Shown: piece after piece, positions 6,049-10,946 of the stretch
Position numbering within the stretch: position 1 is the stretch's first letter
Layout: each line of letters opens with the position of its first letter
DNA from: CAYNFH01 sp964396385
GTDB taxonomy: Bacteria > Armatimonadota > Chthonomonadetes > Chthonomonadales > CAJBBX01
Assembly (NCBI GenBank): GCA_964396385.1
Contig: CAYNFH010000207.1
Span: forward strand, 1-10,946
DNA length: 10,946 nt
Direction of reading: 5' to 3'
Translations under genes and position numbers: made by a program
Notes under the pieces: generated by a model
The model's input: the letters and a program-made list of their open reading frames with translations, nothing else
What the model was told of the DNA's origin: nothing
Databases searched by the model: none

Positions 6049-8850
6049 TCATCCCTCTATGGAGTGAACGACTGCCGCGCAACGCCCGCAGATGTCCGGG
6101 AATGCCGCGTCGGCGCCGACGTCTTCCTTCACCAGCCAGCACCGGGCACACTTCTGCCCCTGCGCCGGAACGACATCAATGCCCGCGGCAGCTCCGTTGT
6201 CTGTCGCGCTGAACGCCACCTGAGACACCTTGAACACCGCCGGCAGCAGAGGCTCCAGCGGCCGGAGGCCCTCGAGCGTGGCGCCGTCCAGCGCCAGCTC
6301 CACCCGCGCCTCCAGCGGATTGCTGATGCTCCCCGCCTGCCGCGCGGCCTCCAGTGCCAGGTTCACCTCTTCCCGAGTCTTGAGCACCGGCTCCCAGCGG
6401 CGCAGAGACCCGGTGTATGCTTCCGGATTCACCTCAGGAAACTTCGCAAGCTGCGGGCTCGCCGGCTTCGCGGGCAGCTTCAGGTGGCCCCACACCTCCT
6501 CTGCGGTGTGGGATAGCACGGGCGCGAGCAGCCGCGCCATCGTCTCCGCCAGCCGGTGTAGGGTGGTTTGAGCGGAGCGGCGCTCGCGGGACTTCTTCCC
6601 GTCGCAGTAGAGTCTGTCCTTTATTACGTCCAGGTAGAACGCGCTCAGTTCCACCGTGCAGAAATTATGGAGGGCATGGTAGACGCGGTGGAACTCATAC
6701 GAATCGTACCCGGCGCGGCAGAGAGCCACCACCCGGTCAAGCTGCGCCAGCGCCCACCGGTCCAGCTCCACCATCTCCTGTTCCGGCACAGCGTCGGCCG
6801 CCGGGTCGAAATCGTACAGGTTGTTCACCAGGAACCGGAAGGTGTTCCGGATACGCCGGTAGGTCTCCGCGACCTGCTTGAGTATGTTATCCGAACAGCG
6901 GACGTCCTCAAAGTAGTCCGTGGAGGCCACCCACAGTCGCAGGATGTCCGCCCCGTACTGGTCCGTCACCTCCTGCGGCGAGACGGCGTTGCCCCAGGAC
7001 TTGTGCATGGCCTTGCCGTTCTCGTCCAGGGTCCATCCGTTGGTGATGACGGCGTCGTACGGCGCGCGGTTGGCGATGGCGACCGCGATCATGAGCGACG
7101 AGTTGAACCAGCCGCGGTGCTGGTCCGACCCTTCCAGGTAGATGTCGGCCGGCCACTTCAGCAGCGGCCACTTGACGCGGTTCTCCAGCACGGCGAAGCT
7201 GGTCGAGCCGGAGTCGAACCAGACATCCAGGATGTCGGTCTCCGTGTCCAGCCTGCCGCCGCCGCAGTGCGGGCAAGTGAATCCGGGCGGCAGGATCTCC
7301 TCCGCCGGAAGCGCGTACCACACGTCCGAGCTCTGGCGCGCTACCAGCGCCGCCACGGCCTGGATGGCCTCACGGCTCAGCACCTCTTTCCCGCAATCCT
7401 TGCAGTAGAACGCCGGGATCCCCACTCCCCAGGCGCGCTGGCGGCTCAAGCACCAATCCGGCCGGCCGGCCACCATTGAGGTGATCCGGTTCGCGCTAAC
7501 CGGCGGGAACCAGGTGGTGTTCCGGATAGCTTCCAGCGAGCGCTCTCGGTGATGGTCGTGGTCGATGTTCATGAACCACTGGACAGTGGCGCGGAAGATG
7601 AGCGGGTTGTGGCAGCGCCAGCAGTGCGGATAGCTGTGCTGGAAGTCGTCTTTCCGCATCAACGCGCCCTCTCTGCGGAGGGCATCTATCACGCGGTCGT
7701 CCGCCTCCCCGCCCAGGATGCGTGCGCCCTCGAACTCCGCCCCGGCCAGCGCCGTGAATGTGCCGGAGGCGTCGACCGGCCCCAGCACCTCCAACCCGTA
7801 CTTCTGACCGGTCTCGAAGTCCTCTTTGCCGTGACCGGGCGCAGTGTGGACCACGCCGGTGCCATCCTCCATGGTTACGTAGTCGGCGAACAGCACGGGC
7901 GAGGGCCGGTCGAATAGCGGATGCTTCGCCACCAGCCCGTCCAGTTGGCTGCCGTGCCCGCGCCAGACTACCGTGTACGCCTCCCCGGGCGCCACCAGGC
8001 CGAGCGTCTTCTCCACCAGCGGCTCGGCGATGAGGTAGCGCGTGCCGGCGACGTCCACCACCAGGTAGTAGTGGTCCGGATGCACCGCCAGCGCCATGTT
8101 CGCCGGAATGGTCCAGGGCGTGGTCGTCCAGATGGGGACGTAGCTCTCATCCGGAAGATCGTCCCCGCGGCCGAAGACCATCCTGGGATCCTGGAGCACC
8201 GGGAAGCGGACGTAGATGCTGTTCGAAGTGTGCTCCGCGTACTCGACCTCCGCATCCGCCAGGGCGGTCTCGCAGTAAGGGCACCAGAGCACGGGCTTGA
8301 GCCCGCGGTAGATGTAGCCTCGGTCCGCCAGGTCCCCGAAAACCTCCACAATGCGCGCCTCGAACTCTGCCGCCATGGTGAGGTAGGGGTTTTCCCAGTC
8401 TCCGCGGACCCCCAGTCGCTTGAACTGCTCCCTCTGCCGGCTGACAAAGGAGGCGGCGTACTCGCGGCACCGGCGGCGCATGGTCACCTTGTCCGGCCGC
8501 TCGCCCTTCTTCCGAAACTCCTTGGAGACTTCATTCTCGATGGGCATGCCGTGGTTGTCCCAGCCGGGGACGTACGGCGCGCGGAAGCCCTGCATCGTCT
8601 TGTACTTGACGATGATGTCCTTGGCTATCTTGTTGAGGGCGTGTCCCAGGTGGATATCGCCGTTGGAATAGGGCGGCCCGTCGTGCAGCACGAATGTGGG
8701 CCCCTCCTTCGCCACGGAGAGGCGGTAGAGGTCTATTTCGTCCCAGTACTTCTGTATCTCCGGCTCGCGCGCGGGCAGGTTGCCGCGCTGCGGCATGGCG
8801 GCGGGATCCTTATCGCTCAGCGTGATGTTGAGTGTGCGCTTGTAGTCCAT
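6049..8850 (-). CDS. ileS: Isoleucyl-tRNA synthetase
   Basis: A 933-residue class I aminoacyl-tRNA synthetase that charges tRNA-Ile, of the usual bacterial length. The HIGH motif is HLGH (67-70) after PPYSNGDI. The CP1 editing domain shows WTTTPWTIP near 241-249 and HTAPGHGKEDFETG with Asp344. WFDSGS (544-549) and SDQHRGWF follow. The KMSKS loop reads KAMHKS (613-618), a variant form. Cysteine pairs occur at 483/486 (YCKDC) and 526/529 (CPHC), and a C-terminal zinc finger has Cys901, 904, 921 and 924. An ATG two codons upstream at 8856 is rejected because GAGGA would touch it directly, whereas it lies six bases from the ATG at 8850. It is the first recognisable gene of the ileS-dksA-like-lspA-lgt-lgt cluster. 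I found no T-box leader. Confidence 0.97.
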   Translation of the reverse strand: MDYKRTLNITLSDKDPAAMPQRGNLPAREPEIQKYWDEIDLYRLSVAKEGPTFVLHDGPPYSNGDIHLGHALNKIAKDIIVKYKTMQGFRAPYVPGWDNHGMPIENEVSKEFRKKGERPDKVTMRRRCREYAASFVSRQREQFKRLGVRGDWENPYLTMAAEFEARIVEVFGDLADRGYIYRGLKPVLWCPYCETALADAEVEYAEHTSNSIYVRFPVLQDPRMVFGRGDDLPDESYVPIWTTTPWTIPANMALAVHPDHYYLVVDVAGTRYLIAEPLVEKTLGLVAPGEAYTVVWRGHGSQLDGLVAKHPLFDRPSPVLFADYVTMEDGTGVVHTAPGHGKEDFETGQKYGLEVLGPVDASGTFTALAGAEFEGARILGGEADDRVIDALRREGALMRKDDFQHSYPHCWRCHNPLIFRATVQWFMNIDHDHHRERSLEAIRNTTWFPPVSANRITSMVAGRPDWCLSRQRAWGVGIPAFYCKDCGKEVLSREAIQAVAALVARQSSDVWYALPAEEILPPGFTCPHCGGGRLDTETDILDVWFDSGSTSFAVLENRVKWPLLKWPADIYLEGSDQHRGWFNSSLMIAVAIANRAPYDAVITNGWTLDENGKAMHKSWGNAVSPQEVTDQYGADILRLWVASTDYFEDVRCSDNILKQVAETYRRIRNTFRFLVNNLYDFDPAADAVPEQEMVELDRWALAQLDRVVALCRAGYDSYEFHRVYHALHNFCTVELSAFYLDVIKDRLYCDGKKSRERRSAQTTLHRLAETMARLLAPVLSHTAEEVWGHLKLPAKPASPQLAKFPEVNPEAYTGSLRRWEPVLKTREEVNLALEAARQAGSISNPLEARVELALDGATLEGLRPLEPLLPAVFKVSQVAFSATDNGAAAGIDVVPAQGQKCARCWLVKEDVGADAAFPDICGRCAAVVHSIEG

Positions 8851-8856
8851 CGTCAT

Positions 8857-8861
8857 TCCTC
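8857..8861 (-). promoter_or_regulatory. Ribosome binding site of ileS (decides start)
   Basis: GAGGA on the minus strand stands six bases before the ATG at 8850 and zero bases before the ATG at 8856. The spacing favours the downstream start. Confidence 0.65.
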
Positions 8862-8872
8862 GTGAATTCTCA

Positions 8873-8939
8873 ATTTTCTATTTCCAATTTTGAGTTTGAG
8901 GTCGGAACAATTGAAAATGGAAAATGGAAAATGGAAAAC
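8873..8939. repeat. Opposed-arm 7-bp A/T-rich repeat element
   Basis: The right arm has three GAAAATG units and one GAAAACG (8913-8940). The left arm has the degenerate opposite units CAATTTT, CTATTTC and CAATTTT (8871-8891). Positions 8873-8891 match the reverse complement of the right arm at 16 of 19 positions, with a loop of about 20 bases. It sits between the leader hairpin and the ileS ribosome binding site, so it is probably in the ileS 5' leader. Confidence 0.85.
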
Positions 8940-8957
8940 GACTTCCCTGCGGATTCG

Positions 8958-8990
8958 GGCGACGGCCGGCGCTACGAGGCCGGCGCCGCC
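8958..8990 (-). other. GC-rich hairpin in the ileS leader
   Basis: As minus-strand RNA, 8979-8990 and 8958-8970 form a 12-bp stem with one bulged base and one G-U pair around the 8-base loop 8971-8978. The inner six pairs are GCCGGC with GCCGGC. It overlaps the stop codon of the 33-codon ORF. T-rich DNA starts only about 20 bases later, so it is not a standard terminator. Confidence 0.5.
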
Positions 8991-9073
8991 TCCGTAATGA
9001 CGACGGTGGTCAGCCAGAGGACGATGCAGCGGCGGCGCTCTTGCGTGGTGTATGCATGGGCCGCTATGAGCAT
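8972..9073 (-). CDS. Possible 33-codon leader ORF upstream of ileS
   Basis: An ATG at 9073 opens a 33-residue frame ending in TAG. The peptide has an arginine run (13-15), then a branched-chain-rich core IVLWLTTVVI (17-26), then EAAPAS. It begins 8 bases after the stop of the secreted protein and ends in the loop of a strong hairpin, 122 bp before ileS. No clear Shine-Dalgarno sequence precedes the ATG, only 3 of 33 residues are Ile, and an ORF this short arises easily by chance in GC-rich DNA. It could be an attenuation leader peptide, part of a structured RNA, or nothing. I do not recognise it with confidence. Confidence 0.25.
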   Translation of the reverse strand: MLIAAHAYTTQERRRCIVLWLTTVVITEAAPAS

Positions 9074-9080
9074 GGAGAGT

Positions 9081-9713
9081 TCACTTTTTGGTATGTGCCG
9101 GCACGGTGGAACGGCTGATCCACATGAAGCCGGCAAGCGCTTTATCGAAGTCCGTCGCGGTCCGGTCGAATCCCGCCGGCTCCGCCGAGGCGGACAGGGT
9201 GTACAACCGGCCGGAATGCACGCACATCAGCTCCCGAAGCCGGATGGGCGGCTCTCCCGGAAGGCGGACCAGCATGTCCCGCACTATCGCCTTCTCCCCG
9301 GCGAGCGGCCGGTAGGTCTCCCTGAATATCTTGTACGCAGCCGTGTTGTGCCGTCTATTATAGTCCATCGCCTGTGCGCGGCTCCTGTCCACGTACTGCC
9401 GCAGGCTGATGTCTCCCGCCTGGTTGGCGACTACCACCGTCATGGTGGCCGGCGGGGCGGTGGCCGATCCATGCAGAGTGTGGTTCACGCGCGCCAGAAA
9501 CTCCTGGTCCGTCTCCTTGCGGCCCGCGGGCTTTGCGGCGGCGCCGGTCTGGGCGAACGAGAGGATGGTGTCCACGGACCGGTCCATGCTCTTGCGCAGC
9601 GCCCAGCCGGACGGCGGCGTGAACGCAAATCCCAGGCTCGGGTTCGAGTACGTCCCCTGCCCCAGCCCGGGACTTATCAGCCCTAACAGCGCCCAGATCC
9701 AACAGCACCGCAC
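9081..9713 (-). CDS. Secreted protein of unknown function
   Basis: A 210-residue product with a short hydrophobic N-terminus (about 1-19) that looks like a signal peptide. Its two early cysteines do not form a lipobox, so it is probably exported but not lipidated. The mature part opens with YSNPSLGFAFTPPSGW (22-37), an arrangement common in PsbP-, Mog1- or DcrB-like folds, and ends with an FDKALAGFMWISRS stretch that recalls the last helix or strand of those folds; this is a weak resemblance, not an identification. The start is GTG at 9713, with GAGGGAGG (9724-9731) ten bases upstream and no in-frame ATG before the hydrophobic segment. A good sigma70-type promoter and a leader hairpin precede it. 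It ends 230 bp before ileS, so read-through into the ileS operon is possible. Confidence 0.8.
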   Translation of the reverse strand: MRCCWIWALLGLISPGLGQGTYSNPSLGFAFTPPSGWALRKSMDRSVDTILSFAQTGAAAKPAGRKETDQEFLARVNHTLHGSATAPPATMTVVVANQAGDISLRQYVDRSRAQAMDYNRRHNTAAYKIFRETYRPLAGEKAIVRDMLVRLPGEPPIRLRELMCVHSGRLYTLSASAEPAGFDRTATDFDKALAGFMWISRSTVPAHTKK

Positions 9714-9755
9714 CGCGCCGAAGCCTCCCTCAAGTTGAAGCGGCCAATACGGAAA

Positions 9756-9779
9756 CGACCCCGCTTGGCCGCGGGGTCG
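9756..9779 (-). other. Perfect 9-bp hairpin in 5' leader
   Basis: CGACCCCGC and GCGGGGTCG pair perfectly around a 6-base loop. It lies between the predicted promoter and the GTG start at 9713, starting about 10 bases after the expected transcription start. On the minus strand GTTTCC-type sequence follows, a weak T-run. It could be an attenuator, an mRNA-stabilising 5' stem, or a weak terminator. Confidence 0.55.
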
Positions 9780-9796
9780 CGTCTTTCTCCATACGT

Positions 9797-9826
9797 ATTA
9801 TAGGCCGTCCGCGCCGAGAGCGTCAA
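9797..9826 (-). promoter_or_regulatory. Sigma70-type promoter for the secreted protein gene
   Basis: TTGACG (9821-9826) and a consensus TATAAT (9797-9802) are separated by 18 bases on the minus strand. The predicted start is near 9790, giving a leader of about 77 bases. A perfect -10 in such GC-rich DNA is unlikely by chance. Confidence 0.75.
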
Positions 9827-9830
9827 CGGA

Positions 9831-9898
9831 AGGACGGGAGACGGCGGACGGTGGACCGATGGAATCCGTCCGTCGCCCGTCTTCCGTCCTCCATCGCT
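9831..9898. repeat. Opposed-arm 7-bp GACGGNN repeat element
   Basis: The left arm has GACGGGA, GACGGCG, GACGGTG and GACCGAT (9833-9860). The right arm has CGTCGCC, CGTCTTC, CGTCCTC and CATCGCT (9871-9898). Positions 9831-9854 match the reverse complement of 9867-9890 at 19 of 24 positions without gaps. It starts five bases upstream of the -35 box of the minus-strand promoter and lies between the two divergent promoters. Confidence 0.85.
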
Positions 9899-9955
9899 TC
9901 CGGGTTGCCACAGCTCTGGGAACTTATACAGCCTTTATACGGGCTAACCTGTGAA

Positions 9956-9982
9956 TTGTCAAACAAGGCCCCATGCTAAAAT
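9956..9982 (+). promoter_or_regulatory. Extended -10 promoter for the dehydrogenase gene
   Basis: TTGTCA (9956-9961) lies 15 bases before TAAAAT (9977-9982), which is preceded by TGC as in extended -10 promoters. The spacer is short, which the extended -10 could offset. The start would be near 9989, about 100 bases before the ATG at 10093. Confidence 0.5.
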
Positions 9983-10092
9983 AGTCCCGACGCCGCTACG
10001 CGCCTCTCCGAATCTGGTCCGCGCCGACCGACAATCCAGAACAGGAACCGCCTGGTAGTTGTATCAGGAGTGAGCTCCGGCGGCACAGAACA

Positions 10093-10824
10093 ATGTCCAT
10101 TCCCTGGAAATATGCGATCGTGGTGGGCGCCTCGTCCGGCATAGGGGCGGAGATAGCCCGGCAGCTTGCCGCGGGCGGCTGTCGTGTGGCGCTCGTGGCG
10201 CGGCGAGAGACGGAGTTGGCGAAGCTCGCGGCCGAGCTGGATGCCCTCAAGTATGTTCATGACGTGACGTGCGGCGAGGAGGTCCCCGCGTTGTTCCAGC
10301 AGATCTGCCGCGACCTCGGCGAGTTAGACCTCATCGTGTACGCGGCGGGCATCATGCCGCGCATTGCGGAGGACGAGTACAGCTTCGAACTGGACCGCCG
10401 CATGATCGAGGTGAACGTGCTGGGCGCGGTGGCCTGGCTCAACGAGGCGGCCCAACGGTTCGGTCGGGGCGGCGCCGGTACCATCGTGGGTATCTCCTCC
10501 GTCGCCGGTGACCGCGGACGTCGCGGCATGCCAGTCTATGGCGCCTCCAAAGCCGCGCTGAACACCTATCTGGAGAGCCTGCGCAACCGCGTGGGCCGGT
10601 TTGGCGTGGACGTGGTGACGATCAAGCCCGGTCCGGTAGACACACCGATGACACAGGGCCTCTCCAAGCTCCCCATGCTCATCTCAGCCCCGGAGGCTGC
10701 GCGCCAGATACTGCGGGCGGCGGCCCGTCGCGCGAACACTGCCTACATCCCCTGGAAGTGGCGGCCCATCATGTTCGTCCTCCGCCACGTACCCTCTTTC
10801 ATCTTCAAGAGGATGAACCTGTGA
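10093..10824 (+). CDS. Short-chain dehydrogenase/reductase (classical SDR)
   Basis: A 243-residue NAD(P)(H)-dependent oxidoreductase with a Rossmann fold. It has the cofactor glycine motif GASSGIG (12-18), YAAG at 83-86 in the NNAG position, Asn108 (VNVLG), and the catalytic set Ser136, Tyr149 and Lys153 with the expected 13-residue Ser-Tyr spacing. The ARR (36-38) after the second strand favours NADP(H). PGPVDTPM (179-186) follows. The basic, aromatic C-terminus (IPWKWRPIMFVLRHVP and on) suggests membrane contact and is seen in SDRs related to lipid-linked sugar epimerases such as DprE2; the substrate cannot be named from sequence. The ATG at 10093 has no strong Shine-Dalgarno, but the Rossmann strand follows at once. 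Its stop overlaps the start of the next ORF. Confidence 0.93.
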   Translation: MSIPWKYAIVVGASSGIGAEIARQLAAGGCRVALVARRETELAKLAAELDALKYVHDVTCGEEVPALFQQICRDLGELDLIVYAAGIMPRIAEDEYSFELDRRMIEVNVLGAVAWLNEAAQRFGRGGAGTIVGISSVAGDRGRRGMPVYGASKAALNTYLESLRNRVGRFGVDVVTIKPGPVDTPMTQGLSKLPMLISAPEAARQILRAAARRANTAYIPWKWRPIMFVLRHVPSFIFKRMNL

Positions 10825-10946
10825 GCGCTCTGGAGTTGGACGCGGCGATGCATGGACACGGCGACGCGACGAAGTCCTCCGGGTCAGCTTATCACCCTGT
10901 CACTTTGTCACCTTGTCATCCGCAGCAGCAGCCGCTACCGGCCGAC
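10821..10946 (+). CDS. Start of an unidentified gene, cut by window end
   Basis: GTG at 10821 overlaps the dehydrogenase stop (GTGA) and has AAGAGGA (10807-10813) seven bases upstream, an arrangement typical of coupled operon genes. The frame stays open for all 42 codons to the end. The visible residues (MSALELDAAMHGHGDATKSS and on) match no family I know and are low in complexity because an 8-bp repeat lies in the frame at 10892-10921. The alternative is that this is spacer DNA and the real gene starts later; an ATG at 10848 is also in frame. Confidence 0.45.
   Translation, partial: MSALELDAAMHGHGDATKSSGSAYHPVTLSPCHPQQQPLPAD
10892..10921. repeat. Tandem 8-bp TCACYYTG repeat
   Basis: TCACCCTG, TCACTTTG and TCACCTTG run in tandem (10892-10915) and are followed by a degenerate TCATCC. 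No opposed arm is seen in the window, but sequence ends soon after. It lies about 70 bases inside the possible gene that starts at 10821. Confidence 0.8.

Larger units (their letters stand above)
9714..10092. other. Divergent intergenic region, 379 bp, no gene
   Basis: This spacer separates the minus-strand secreted-protein gene from the plus-strand dehydrogenase. It holds a leader hairpin, a promoter on each strand and one opposed-arm heptamer repeat, listed separately. The part from about 9990 to 10092 is the dehydrogenase leader, in which I see no further structure. No ORF here looks coding. Confidence 0.7.

Noticed and set aside
7921..8865. Plus-strand frame of 314 codons opposite ileS
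   Set aside because: Antisense of the catalytic part of ileS with biased composition only.
8851..9080. T-box riboswitch before ileS
   Set aside because: The T-box core GGTGGNACCGCG is not present on the minus strand. A GGTGGTCAG stretch occurs only on the wrong strand.
8832..9686. Plus-strand frame of 284 codons opposite the secreted-protein gene and spacer
   Set aside because: It runs through a tandem repeat and antisense to a gene with signal peptide, promoter and ribosome site; no motif of its own.
9756..9779. Bidirectional terminator between convergent genes
   Set aside because: The flanking genes are divergent, and the hairpin lies downstream of the promoter in the leader, so there is no upstream transcript on the plus strand to end.

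Overview
This is a GC-rich bacterial stretch with mostly G/C third positions. The organism has a Gram-negative-style lipoprotein pathway. Duplicated Lgt with a GRIGCFLNGCCYG-type signature, a PBP1A with a cysteine-bearing C-terminal tail, and many short tandem-repeat arrays in intergenic DNA remind me of Armatimonadota or related uncultured lineages. That assignment is a guess; no rRNA or other marker settles it.

Layout. Everything from 72 to 9713 reads on the minus strand; 10093 to the end reads on the plus strand. In order of minus-strand transcription the window holds: a small secreted protein of unknown function (9081-9713) behind a good sigma70-type promoter; a 230-bp spacer with a possible 33-codon leader ORF and a hairpin; isoleucyl-tRNA synthetase (ileS); a TraR/DksA-type zinc-finger protein; signal peptidase II (lspA); two tandem prolipoprotein diacylglyceryl transferases (lgt); a bifunctional class A penicillin-binding protein; and a four-helix DUF2231 membrane protein. 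ileS to the second lgt looks like one operon: the junctions are 4 bp, about 55 bp, a 1-base overlap and 2 bp. lspA and lgt act in the same pathway: Lgt adds diacylglycerol to the lipobox cysteine and LspA then cleaves the signal peptide. On the other strand, a short-chain dehydrogenase (10093-10824) overlaps the start of a gene that runs off the window.

The most unusual feature is a set of repeat elements at nearly every gene boundary (1-70, 4201-4287, 5110-5174, 5649-5676, 8873-8939, 9831-9898, 10892-10921). Six are tandem 7- or 8-bp units whose sequence differs at each site. Four of the seven elements are arranged as two opposed arms able to fold into long hairpins. Two have become the coding 3' ends of lspA and of the first lgt, adding low-complexity tails. 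They resemble in design the heptanucleotide STRR repeats of filamentous cyanobacteria, but here the unit changes from site to site while the architecture is kept.

Second points of interest are the tandem lgt pair, which differ at two positions matching important E. coli residues, and the possible leader ORF upstream of ileS. I see no CRISPR array, transposase, tRNA or rRNA.
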